Source: Craspedostauros australis
Lineage: Eukaryota > Bacillariophyta > Bacillariophyceae > Mastogloiales > Achnanthaceae
Length of the DNA: 64,000 nucleotides
Reading direction: 5' to 3'
NCBI GenBank assembly: GCA_026770025.1
Contig: JAMXDE010000040.1
Span: 248,001 to 312,000, forward strand
The notes below the pieces were generated by a model. It had not been told where the DNA came from and searched no databases. It worked only from the letters and a program-made list of their open reading frames with translations. The position numbers and the translations under genes are program-made. Numbering within the stretch: position 1 is the stretch's first letter; every line of letters starts with the position of its first letter. Positions 10,985 to 20,381 of the stretch are shown piece by piece.

Positions 10985-12410
10985 TTCCAGGATCCTCACC
11001 GCATTCTCCAACACGATCCTGACGGTGCTGGCGATCCTGTTGTGGTGCACGTGCATTTTGGAATGGCAGGCAGCTGGGTGGTGTACCCGTACAACTACAG
11101 CAAGGAAGATCCACCACCAGAACCAACCAAAACGAACCGCTTACGTTTGGAGTCTGATGATATTGTGGCCGATCTGGCAACCATGACCGTGCAGCACGGC
11201 GACATGTCGTTGTACAATGACAAACGATCCAAGTTGGGCGAAGATCCCTTGCGTGCCGATGCCAATCCAGAAGCGTTGTGGCAGGGAATCCAGAGATCCA
11301 AGAAATCCATCGGTGCATTGCTGATGGATCAGAGCTACTTTGCTGGTCCTGGGAACATCTACCGTGCGGAGATCCTGTTCAAGGCGGGCGTGCATCCTGG
11401 CGTGCTGGGCAGGGCACTGGAGCGCTCCCAATGCAACCGGGCGTGGGCACACACCGTCGCAGTGCTATGACGTGGATTCGAGACGGGTCCCATCCTGACC
11501 GTGGATCCTGCTGAAGCCAAGGCATTGGGCAGGCCGAGACTGCGACGGTGCATCTACAACACCTCCAGATGTCCCCGCTGTTCCACTCACATCCAGACCT
11601 GGCAGATCGCGAATCGCAGGTGTTACGCTTGCCCCAAATGTCAACCGGTGTATGGCATTGACCGGAAGAGCACGGTGATCACCAATGCAGCGAAGTCAAC
11701 GAAGACAACACAGACAGCGAAGGTAACGAAGGTAGCGAAGATAGCAAAGGCAGACGCCATATCTCGCACCGCATCCCATACCATGTCTCACACTAGCACA
11801 GAGAAAGAGAATTGCGTTCCATTCAATTCGCGCTGTGCACCGGAATCAGTGGCGCAACGATTGCAGGCCAACCGGCCTGGAAGGCTCACCATTCGTGAAA
11901 TCAAGAGCGAGTTACATTGTCGAGGCCAGACGATTGTCACAAACTCGAAGAAGGCAGTGTTGGTGAAGTAGCTGGAGCACATCCTATCGCAGGATGCCGC
12001 GATGATGTCGGCGGAAGATGATGCGATGGAGAAGGCCATGGCAGGGGAGAGTTTGGCTGTGGAACACATCGCGGAACTGAGACCATCGCAGGCCCGCAAG
12101 GTCAGGCAACGGGTGACTGCGTCAGGGCTAGCGATAGCGATCAAGAGAGAAGTAATCACTGTCGAGTCGTCCACAAATTCGGAAGACGATTGATGACGCT
12201 GCGGATACTGGTACGTATGATTCATGCTCAACTGCGGAGAATGAGGGTGGCATCACACAACTGAAGGAGGAATTGGCACAGAGAGAGATTCCATTCGCTT
12301 CGAAGACGTGGAAAGCTACGTCGATCGGGTTGTTGATGGCGGCAAGCGATGAGAGCTGTTCTGGAGTAGAAAGAGCTGCACCAGTACCGGCGGCGGACGG
12401 ATGGACGTGA
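10985..12410 (+). pseudogene. Nei/Fpg-type DNA glycosylase with C-terminal SAP motifs, decayed
   Basis: The family cuts oxidised bases out of DNA. Visible in one frame are DPVVVHVHFGMAG (beta-sandwich core), the H2TH signature region GALLMDQSYFAGPGNIYRAE, RGFETGPILTVDP and the C4 zinc finger CPRC...CYACPKC. After it come a basic linker and a SAP-like motif (LTIREIKSELHCRG), then AMEKAMAGESLAVEHIA, which I recall from the C-termini of related glycosylases, and a second SAP-like motif (ITQLKEELAQREI). The frame is interrupted by TGA at 11468-11470 (where relatives have a residue before RGF), TAG at 11969-11971 inside the first SAP motif and a one-base shift at about 12191. The catalytic N-terminus was not found. 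All three breaks lie inside conserved segments, so a dead gene is more likely than introns. Sequencing error is the main alternative. Confidence 0.75.
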
Positions 12411-12729
12411 TCGTGTCGATGAGAGTGTAGCAGATTCAACATGATATGAACATGCCTCTGTGTTCATGCATCATCGTCGATGTTTTTGCATTCGCTCAGT
12501 ATTGCTATTCCTCTAGATGTTGCTTTACCATGCTATCCTTGTGAGTGGTCATCACGCAACGCAGAGCACGAGTACAATAGTTGGATCCTTCCAAAAACGA
12601 CCAACGCGGATTACTACTACTCATACGACGTGCGTCCACCTTCCCCGTCACCATTGCTGCCATCTATATCTTGCGCAAATATAATAGATTGGTTGATTCG
12701 TACGAGTGGAGCATGGTGTAGTTACACTC
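12411..12729. other. Convergent intergenic gap
   Basis: About 320 bases between the 3' ends of the glycosylase pseudogene and the J-protein gene. No gene seen. A TTCGTACGAGTGG motif lies at 12698-12710. Confidence 0.5.
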
Positions 12730-14232
12730 CTAGTTCTTCCATGATGTTCCCTCCTTGGTGCATGCCACAATCACATCGCCAATCAAAATCATGGCCTCCG
12801 CAGCCTTGGCACGCGCCACGATGGAATCCACGACGGTGGGCAAAGGTGTGTTCTTGAATGATGTCGACGACGATGATGACGACAGCGACGAGGTGACCCA
12901 TCCATTCAGCTGCTCAAAATTCATGTAGTATCCTTCGCCCGACAGCACCTTGCGACATGCTTCCTGAATGATTTCATCCATCTCTATCTTGGTGACCTTC
13001 CACAAGGCCTCCATTTGCAGCACAAACAGCAATGCTTGCCGGGCCTCGAACTGTCGCAGGAAGAGGAGGTCTTCCTCGTCGTAGTTGCTGACGGCGTCTC
13101 CGTCTGAGTCATCAAACATCGTGGTGTGATGATCCAACAGGAGCTGATTACCTTCCAAATCCATATCGAAATCACTGACATCGTTGTCATTGTCGTTGTT
13201 GTTGTCGATGTCACCATCCAAGTAAGACTTCCCCTCGCCGCCCCGTTCCAACTGTTCCTTTCGCTGTCGACGCTGCTTGCGTTGACGTTGCTGTTCCTTC
13301 CACAGTTCTTCTCGCAATCCCCACACTTTCTCCATCACCACGGCGTGCCCACTGACGTACGTCGCCTCGGCGACATGCTTCATCTTGCGCCAACTATTGC
13401 GCAGCGGATTGCCATTCGAGGACAGGTAAGATTGGCCTGCGTGGCGGTACGCACGCCCGATGCATCGCATGACCTGCGCGCCCATGGGCAGATGCTTCAA
13501 GGCATCGCATTCCGCAGCCACCTGATGCACGAAGATGTACCGTTCCACGGTACCCTCAATGTACGGTCGGATACGTTCGGCCAGGCGTGCTGTAATGTAC
13601 CGAATGCGCTCATCGCGGTCGGCCCTGCAGCAAGTGTTGGCATTCGCGCCGGGGTCGTCGTAGCGGCGGTGGTAGTTGTCAAAGTGCTGGTCAGGTGTCT
13701 GGAACTTAGTGTTGCGGGAGTTGGTTTTGGGTGACATGTTGTACCCGATCCATTCCAGTAGCTCCCGCTGTCGCGGATTCAACGACGCTGGTGACGTGAC
13801 CATGCTCTCATCGGGTCCCACCATGAGCATGATGGCCATCGCCATGTCCGTGATTCCGTATTGATGATACATCAATCGTGTCGCATCGTCCTTCAAGACT
13901 TCGTAGGCCTTCTGCACATCTTCGAGCTTCTGTTGGGCATACTTGTATGTGCTGCCCGTGTCGTTCTTCTGCGTTGATCGGATCTTGTCGGGGTGATACT
14001 TGCGAGACATCATGCGGTACTGCTTCGTGATCTCGGCTGTCGTTGCGTTGGAGCGCACCTGCAGAACATCGTACAGAGTGGTGTCGTGCGGTGGTTGGGA
14101 GATGTGCTTGCGATGCATCTTGAGCAAGATCGAGGACACGTCAGGCGCCTTGGCGGCAGCCATGGTGACGGCCATGCTCAGCGCGATGCACAATGCGATC
14201 CATCTCGTCTCCATCATGGTGGTCGTTCTCAT
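12730..14232 (-). CDS. Secretory-pathway J-domain (DnaJ-X type) protein
   Basis: A 500-residue Hsp70 co-chaperone. The start at 14232 is chosen because it gives a signal peptide (ETRWIALCIALSMAVTMAAA), implying the ER lumen or another secretory compartment; the frame is open upstream, but that extension would hide the signal. The J domain covers about residues 50-127, with the HPD tripeptide in KYHPDK. After it comes a region with LNPRQRELLEWIGYNM and an X-domain-like segment (RLAERIRPYIEGTVERYIFV... ALKHLPMGAQVMRCIGRAY), as in plant and yeast DnaJ-X proteins. Then follow a basic stretch, an Asp/Asn-rich acidic run and a final helical region. There are no introns. A weak E2F-like TGGCGCCAAAT lies upstream at 14466-14476. 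Confidence 0.88.
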   Translation of the reverse strand: MRTTTMMETRWIALCIALSMAVTMAAAKAPDVSSILLKMHRKHISQPPHDTTLYDVLQVRSNATTAEITKQYRMMSRKYHPDKIRSTQKNDTGSTYKYAQQKLEDVQKAYEVLKDDATRLMYHQYGITDMAMAIMLMVGPDESMVTSPASLNPRQRELLEWIGYNMSPKTNSRNTKFQTPDQHFDNYHRRYDDPGANANTCCRADRDERIRYITARLAERIRPYIEGTVERYIFVHQVAAECDALKHLPMGAQVMRCIGRAYRHAGQSYLSSNGNPLRNSWRKMKHVAEATYVSGHAVVMEKVWGLREELWKEQQRQRKQRRQRKEQLERGGEGKSYLDGDIDNNNDNDNDVSDFDMDLEGNQLLLDHHTTMFDDSDGDAVSNYDEEDLLFLRQFEARQALLFVLQMEALWKVTKIEMDEIIQEACRKVLSGEGYYMNFEQLNGWVTSSLSSSSSSTSFKNTPLPTVVDSIVARAKAAEAMILIGDVIVACTKEGTSWKN

Positions 14233-14709
14233 CTGAGCAAAGCTGCGACTAATACTGGTATGAATACGGATACTCGTACGGCCACTGGTGGTTGGTTCTG
14301 CCCGTCGATGACACTGTGCGAGTGCGGATGCGATGACAGTCAAACAGTGACGTCCCGTCAAATCATCGTTGTTTGTGTTTGAGACTTTCTGGGAAAACTG
14401 ATTGTGTGTGTTGATGATAGCGATTCAGAATCGACGGAACAAAAGAGGGAAATGTGTGTTGGTTGTGGCGCCAAATCGTGTGTTGTTGTCACGTTGCAGT
14501 TCTCAAACGACCCGCTGGACTCGTTGGACTCAATGCAACACATGCGTTGATGTCTTCCACTTCACGAACACCTGTTGTGACTGTAGGACACAAAGATCAC
14601 AGCCAACACTCAGTGATTTGTCAGAGGAGGCAAAGGGACATGTCATCGTTCCACTCCCAACAAGGGAGAGGGAACAGCATCCAACTGCATCATGGGGGTG
14701 TATGAAGAC

Positions 14710-15001
14710 CACAGACAGAAAATGGATGAGGACGGAAAGCAGCGACTGTGAGAATTTTGCTGCTACTTGAAGGCTGCATATAAAATTACTGGCCTAGACG
14801 GAAACTCTCCCAAGAGGGTCAAACGGATCTGCAGCTTGTGCGGAGTCCATATCTGCAAAGAACATTGGGGTATCTACCATGGAAGATGTTGAAGTAGGGT
14901 AATACATAATTTCAGTGGTTTCCAACAATAGCGCTAGTAAACGATGGTACATATTTAGTTTTCACGTAGGCTGTGGTAGGATAAACTCATTCAAAATTTA
15001 A
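14710..15001 (+). mobile_element. piggyBac-like transposase 3' tail, copy 2 (relic)
   Basis: Second copy of the tail seen at 4740-5005. In one frame it reads EFCCYLKAAYKITGLDGNS, then PKRVKRICSLCGVHIC, KEHWGIYHGRC and a stop, with no stop inside the zinc cluster, unlike copy 1; a TGA lies just before EFCC. Downstream the shared noncoding string with TTTCCAACAATAGCGCTAG and AGTTTTCACGTAGG runs to TTAA at 14998-15001. No DDD catalytic core lies upstream. The Cys/His spacing fits a piggyBac C-terminal domain. Two tails with different decay suggest independent old insertions of one family. Confidence 0.55.
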
Positions 15002-15816
15002 CACGGTGTTGAGATAAACGATATAATAGTGCAATTATCTCTGGGTCATGAAGGGATATGATTCTTGCACAGATACGTACAACGATCATGAGCACAAGCA
15101 CGGATGATGGGTCGGAGACGAGAAGAAAACAGGATCGAAGCGGCTGCCGTCTGAAAGCGAAGAGCATTTAGCTTGGGAGGTATGTCCTTGTCTTCTCAGT
15201 GTTAGATCGATGTGGTCGGAAGTGCATCCCTGAAACCCGGAAGCGATCGAAAATGCGCACATCCATCAGTCCATAAACCTCAATATAGGACCTAACTAAA
15301 AATGTAAAGGCTAAATATTAATACGGAGACTACAAGGATTGCGAATATGTACTTGGTTTGGACATCCAAAATAATGGTTAGGAGATCCATTGCAAAGTAC
15401 AGGTCGACTTGCTCGAGGGGCGCATACTCATTTGAGACAGCGGCTGCAACTACCGTCTGCGCAAATCCAAATGCTTCGGTCCGTCATCTATTTCTAGACA
15501 TGAATGCGTAGTGTGTTCGACCAACGCGATCAAAACGATCGAATTCAAATCCAAAACGAACAGAACAGGGAGGCATCAACAAACACGACGCTGTCGGCAG
15601 TATCTCTCCACAGCATGAGCGCTGCGTCATTGGGCCCAAACGACGAATTCTGTGTCGGCTTTTGGAGTGAAGCCACCACAGACATCACAACCACACGCAC
15701 GGACGAGAGGGCACAGGTGTTGGCACTGTGAACAACAAGATAACAAGATAACAAGACAACAACAGCATCGAGAAGCAAGATAACAAGACAACACGTCGAT
15801 AAATCAGCAAAACAGA
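15002..15816. other. Intergenic with inverted repeat copy B
   Basis: Apart from the repeat at 15262-15421 nothing in this stretch is recognisable. A 75-codon open frame at 15504-15731 just before APC10 has no family resemblance; the DNA around it probably serves as the APC10 promoter and leader. Confidence 0.45.
15262..15421 (-). repeat. Diverged repeat copy B, hydrophobic coding-like segment
   Basis: Reverse-complement partner of 84-243. Read on the minus strand from about 15475 it gives an unbroken protein-like string, AFGFAQTVVAAAVSNEYAPL then EQVDLYFAMDLLTIILDVQ and TKYIFAILVVSVLIFSLYIF, ending at a TAG near 15300. It looks like two membrane helices joined by a short acidic loop, at the C-terminus or exon end of some transporter or channel. 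I do not recognise the family. Upstream on the minus strand is a TGA, so this is a fragment, an exon or a decayed copy. Confidence 0.6.
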
Positions 15817-16945
15817 ATGAACGACGACAGCGTGGATCTGCAGACGGGAATGTCAGCCGACGTGGACGACATTGCCAACGGCGCTGGTGATGTGCCGGAG
15901 GAAGAGGACGAGGAAGAGGAGCTCGAGGAGGGCGCCGCGGAAGAGGACGGTGGCGATCAGGGCGTGCTGCAGGTGCAGGCCGTGCAAAGTTTGGACTCCT
16001 TGTTCGGCCTGCGCGAGATCGGGCGTGAAGCGTTGTGCTGGCAGCTTTCGTCGGCCAAGCCAGGCAACGGCGTGGAGCAGATTCGCGATCAGAGCACGGA
16101 TACCTACTGGCAGTCGGATGGCGTGATCCATCCGCACTGGATCCGAATACACTTCGCGCGTCGCGTGGCCATCTCCTACGTCTGTCTGTACTTGGACTAC
16201 GGTCTCGACGAGAGCTACACTCCGCGGCATCTGTCGGTTCAGGCGGGGATGACGACGCAGGATCTGCAGCCGGCCATCCAACCGCCCGATACCGTGGTGG
16301 AGCTCAAGGAACCAGTTGGTTGGTGCTTGATGTGAGTACGAACAAGCGGAGTGTGGATTTTGGCGTGTGAATGCCTTGTTATGGGTACTTGCGTTTGTCT
16401 TGTCTTGTGGTCTCGTTCCATCTGTTGAAATACGAGTAATCATGCGGTTGCATCGCCATCACGGCAAATGCATCTGCCTAGTGCTCTCATTCCCATTCTC
16501 ATACGACTACCTACAAGGAAGAGTATGCCACACCGAATGCACTGACCGAAATATCTCAAAACAACGTGTCCCACGTGCTCAACCGGTTCAACGTGGCCCA
16601 ACTTCTATCACTTACACACGTACGTTCGGGAGCAGACCTCTGTCGTCTCCGCCAGATCCTCTCGATGAGGAAGATGAGGAGATGGCTCCCGATTCACACA
16701 TGACTGGTCGCAACATCATTCGGACCCACTTGTTGCAAATATCGATCAACACCATGCACCAGAACGGGAGGGATACACACATTCGGCAGGTGCAGCTGTA
16801 CGGGCCTAGATCATCGGGTCCCGCGTCAGCGCTGGGCTTGCGATCGAACTTGCTGAACGAGGGGACACGGTGCAGTATCAACCCATCCAGCTTGGATGAG
16901 GAATTCTCCACGGTTGCGATGTCACAGTTCTCATCGATTCGGTAG
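15817..16945 (+). CDS. APC10: Anaphase-promoting complex subunit 10 (DOC domain)
   Basis: APC10 is the DOC-domain co-receptor that helps the APC/C ubiquitin ligase hold D-box substrates. Two exons: 15817-16331, then intron 16332-16635 (GTGAGT...CAG), then 16636-16945, giving 274 residues. The join restores the reading GWCLIPLSS from the split codon AT/A. Hallmarks are LREIGREALCWQLSSAKPGN, the ligand-binding region TDTYWQSDGVIHPHWIRIHF, HLLQISINTMHQNGRDTHIR and QVQLYGP, and the protein ends in Ile-Arg, the IR tail that docks on APC3/Cdc27. A Glu-rich acidic N-terminal extension (residues about 25-48) precedes the domain and is longer than in animals. Confidence 0.95.
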
Positions 16946-17853
16946 GCGTACGTGTACGTTTGTGCGCATTCTCGCACACACATACCATCGTCTTTGGGTA
17001 AGAATGGACTCGCCGATGAGTGGAGTATTTTCGTCGTTTCGTTTCGGTGCGTGTCGCAAAGCAACCGTGATGCAATTATCCCCTCAACTGTATCGATGAC
17101 GCGCGCATACTACCACGATATCCACGGCGACCAATGCGTTGATGTTGCGGAGTACGGGCAATCCCGCCAGTGCTACACTCAGCAAACAATCGAATCAACG
17201 ATCCTATGAATGGGCCAACCGATGATTATCGCCAGCAGAAATTCTGTGGCATTCTCTGTATACTCTGTTGAGTATGCTGCTCGACTCCGGCCTCTGCTAC
17301 ATTCTCCAACATGTGGCATGGAGACTCGCAAACCCCACAAGCAAACACTCCGCTCATCATCATCATTGTGATCATCACCATTGTCGTGATCAGCGATTTG
17401 AGTCTCCGGTCTGTCAGCACGAACTGCTGCATCTCGCGGGAGCCAGTCGGACCTAAACTTGGAAAATAATATCGTACCCTCTACACAGCGGTATCAGCCG
17501 GTGAGTTCCTCTCCCGCGAACTTCCCAACATGATTGGGCTGTCCACGGTTGTGCGGTCCACGGTTGCGTTCAACGACTGCTGGCCGCAGCAAAGCAGACG
17601 ATGCCACGGATACTCAGCAAGCCGCTCTACCAGATGAAATTTGGCTTGTTTGGCAGCAGAAGACAAGTCCGACAATACGCCATCCTCTGGTACGAATAGT
17701 CGCATGCGTGCATTCATCTATTGTACTTTACTGCAAACACTTGTTCGAGCAGGTGCTCTGATTCATTTCTATCCGGCTGCTCATAAATCAGATTGAGCTT
17801 TCTTCATCACGCTCAACGCGATACGACCAGCAACACACCGATACTCTGCTCCA
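16946..17853. other. Intergenic, no gene seen
   Basis: About 900 bases between APC10 and the alpha-kinase gene, both on the plus strand. Short open frames on both strands have no coding character that I can see. It presumably holds the APC10 3' end and the kinase promoter. Confidence 0.5.
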
Positions 17854-20046
17854 ATGGAATCCAACGCAGACGACAACGAAAGCGCATCGAGCGACTTCAG
17901 TTTCATCGATGATGATGCCTACGGTCTTGAGAAGATCGAAACAACCTCGGATGATGAAGCATCCGCCGCAGGCATCGAACAGTTGGAGAAGGAGCTGGCA
18001 GAAGGCGAGGATGAATGGAACACTGTCATTGCCAGTATGAAAGAGGAAATGGCCAAGGCCCAGACACTCATTGATGACAGTGAAGCCGAGAAGAAGGACG
18101 CTGTCAAGCCACCAACATTGATCGACGACGACGAAGCCGATGTCAACAACGGCAACAAGAGCAACAAGGACAGCAAGGGCAGCAAGGACAACGAAGAATC
18201 CAAATCTGGTCCTGCCGCGGTCGAATTCGTGGAATCAGGGGCAAACACCATTAGCGCCCTTCGAGACGAGGCCGAGAAGAAGAAGACAAAGTCCGACGGG
18301 CTGCGTATCAAGGTCTACGAATGCAAGCGAAGACACCAGCGTCGAGCTCAGAAAATCCAAAGCGCCATTGAAGTTGCCAAGCAAGCGACCCATGTCGACA
18401 TTGCCTTCATCATGGACTCGACCTTCTCGATGCAAGAGTACATCGACGAAACAAAGCGGTCCATCGAGAGCATTGTTAGTGACGTGTCGCAGACCCATCA
18501 AGGTCTGAAGGTACGCTTTGCTCTTGTGGCATACCGAGATCTCGACAGCGCCGTCCGAGTCCAAGCCCTCGACTTCGTGGAAGACGTGGAATCGTTCAAG
18601 ACCTACCTTGATGGAGTTGAGGCGATCGGTGGTGCCGACTACGTGGAAGATATGGCCATCGGCATCCAAAAGGCAAACAGCCTGTCATGGGCGAATTCCA
18701 CGCGCGTGGCAATCATCGTCGGGGACTACCCGTGCCATGGCGTCGAATTCCACTCTCTCTACGATGACTACCCAGCAGGAACTCCGGACGTGGACATCGT
18801 GCAAGAAATGAAGCAGCTACGAGACAATCATGCAGAGGGAGGGACGATGAACATTTACTTTGGCCGCATCACGGAGCACACAGATGACATGGTGGATCGA
18901 TTCCGAAATCATTACGGCGTGAAGATTGAGGTGGTCGACTTCAGCTCCTTGGGACGTATCAAGGAGGCAGTGACCACCAGCATCCGCAATTCCATCTTCA
19001 ACACGGTGACGGTATCTGGAACGCACATGCACTCCGTGGCCTTCTGCGACTCGAAAATCAACGCCAAGGAAGTCAAGGTGAAGCCATTCGAAATCGTCGA
19101 GCACCTTCCAGCCGTAGACGAATGGATGCCAGTCAAGAGCGTCAAGGTGTTCCGCAACCTTGCCGTCAAGTCCATCTCAGACCTCAAGAAACCCGTTTCC
19201 GTCGGAGTCATCCGCTTCGTTTACTCACTGTTTGGCCGTTCCAAGAGAGCCACAGACAAAACAACCGAGTCCGTCACCTACGTGCGCCGAGCTCGCGAGC
19301 CGTTCGCCCAAGGTGGAAGCCGCATCGTATTTCATGCGCAGATGTCTGACGAGGACCAATGCCTCAGCTCCAAACGGAAAGCCATGGTGCTGAAGACTTT
19401 CAAGCATTTCGGCGGCGGCGTCAACAAGCAGCTTCAGTACTTCAAGCAGATGGAGGTCTCATCCGTTGCCCACTATCTCGCCAAGAAGTACAACAAGTCC
19501 CAGTACCGCCCAGCACATTGCGCCGAGATTCACGTGGCGCAAGTCTGCGTGATCGAAGAGACGGATGAGGAGAACGAGGCAGCAGGCAACCGCCGCTTCT
19601 GTGCCGAGGAACCCATCGCGGACGGATGCGTGTTCACCCGATTCAGCAACAACACCGGGTACTGGCATTGGGACAATCTCGACGAGTCGCTCGTGCGATT
19701 CTGCGATTACACCTACACCATGTCGAAGGGATACCTGATGGTGGCCGACATGCAAGGTGTCAAGCGAGGCAAGACAATCCACCTCACAGATCCGGCGATT
19801 CTGTGCCAGAACCTTGACCGCTTTGGAGCAACCAATACGGGAGAGGACGGCATGAACGCGATGTCTTTCTCCATTGAAAGAATCATGCAATCGAATGGGT
19901 GGAAGAGAGGACCAACCCAATCCCGCAAATCCAAGAAAGGCATGGCGAAACGTTTCACGGGCATCTTTTGGAGTAACGACGCTGACGACGATGATGACGA
20001 CGTTGTTGATAATGGCGAGCACTTTGGCGACTTTCAAGAGTACTAG
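17854..20046 (+). CDS. vWA domain-alpha-kinase protein (VWK-like)
   Basis: 730 residues, no introns. An acidic, Lys-rich N-terminal region (residues 1-170) is followed by a von Willebrand A domain (about 180-375) starting HVDIAFIMDSTFSMQEYIDE; the DxSxS-type metal site appears as DSTFS, and RVAIIVGDYPCHG is the later strand. The C-terminal alpha-kinase domain (about 470-700) has the lysine strand AMVLKTFKHF, the EIHVAQVCVIEE segment and the signature SKGYLMVADMQGVKRGK, then LTDPAILCQN and a Gly-rich FGATNTGEDGM loop. This is the architecture of Dictyostelium VwkA, an atypical Ser/Thr kinase acting on myosin-related targets; substrates here are unknown. It ends in an Asp-rich tail. Confidence 0.93.
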   Translation: MESNADDNESASSDFSFIDDDAYGLEKIETTSDDEASAAGIEQLEKELAEGEDEWNTVIASMKEEMAKAQTLIDDSEAEKKDAVKPPTLIDDDEADVNNGNKSNKDSKGSKDNEESKSGPAAVEFVESGANTISALRDEAEKKKTKSDGLRIKVYECKRRHQRRAQKIQSAIEVAKQATHVDIAFIMDSTFSMQEYIDETKRSIESIVSDVSQTHQGLKVRFALVAYRDLDSAVRVQALDFVEDVESFKTYLDGVEAIGGADYVEDMAIGIQKANSLSWANSTRVAIIVGDYPCHGVEFHSLYDDYPAGTPDVDIVQEMKQLRDNHAEGGTMNIYFGRITEHTDDMVDRFRNHYGVKIEVVDFSSLGRIKEAVTTSIRNSIFNTVTVSGTHMHSVAFCDSKINAKEVKVKPFEIVEHLPAVDEWMPVKSVKVFRNLAVKSISDLKKPVSVGVIRFVYSLFGRSKRATDKTTESVTYVRRAREPFAQGGSRIVFHAQMSDEDQCLSSKRKAMVLKTFKHFGGGVNKQLQYFKQMEVSSVAHYLAKKYNKSQYRPAHCAEIHVAQVCVIEETDEENEAAGNRRFCAEEPIADGCVFTRFSNNTGYWHWDNLDESLVRFCDYTYTMSKGYLMVADMQGVKRGKTIHLTDPAILCQNLDRFGATNTGEDGMNAMSFSIERIMQSNGWKRGPTQSRKSKKGMAKRFTGIFWSNDADDDDDDVVDNGEHFGDFQEY

Positions 20047-20381
20047 CGAGAGTGTGTGAGAGGCAGAGAGATAGATAGCGATGGGAACGCCTCCCCAAAG
20101 GATACAGACGACAGTGAGCAAATAGTAGCCTTCGTGCGGACGAGCATGTACTATATGATCAGGACGAAGGATACAGATCCAGTCTCTCCGGACTTGCAAA
20201 AGGAAGCGATAACCCCAGCCCATTCGATCCGGTAAACTGCAACAGAGTACAGAAGCAACCTGAGCCGATTGAGACCATCACAACGAAAACTGTGGTCAAC
20301 ATCATTGCAGTTCCTGAGCATGATGTTACTTTAGAAGAAACGATACCAAATATTATTCGTCAGTTGTGGCTCCTATTGGTT
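20047..20381. other. Convergent intergenic gap
   Basis: About 335 bases separate the 3' ends of the alpha-kinase and JmjC genes. No gene or repeat seen. Confidence 0.5.

Noticed and set aside
11468-11470. In-frame TGA in the glycosylase read as selenocysteine or a changed code
   Set aside because: The family has no Cys at this position, a TAG and a frameshift follow in the same gene, and TGA, TAG and TAA all end intact genes here.
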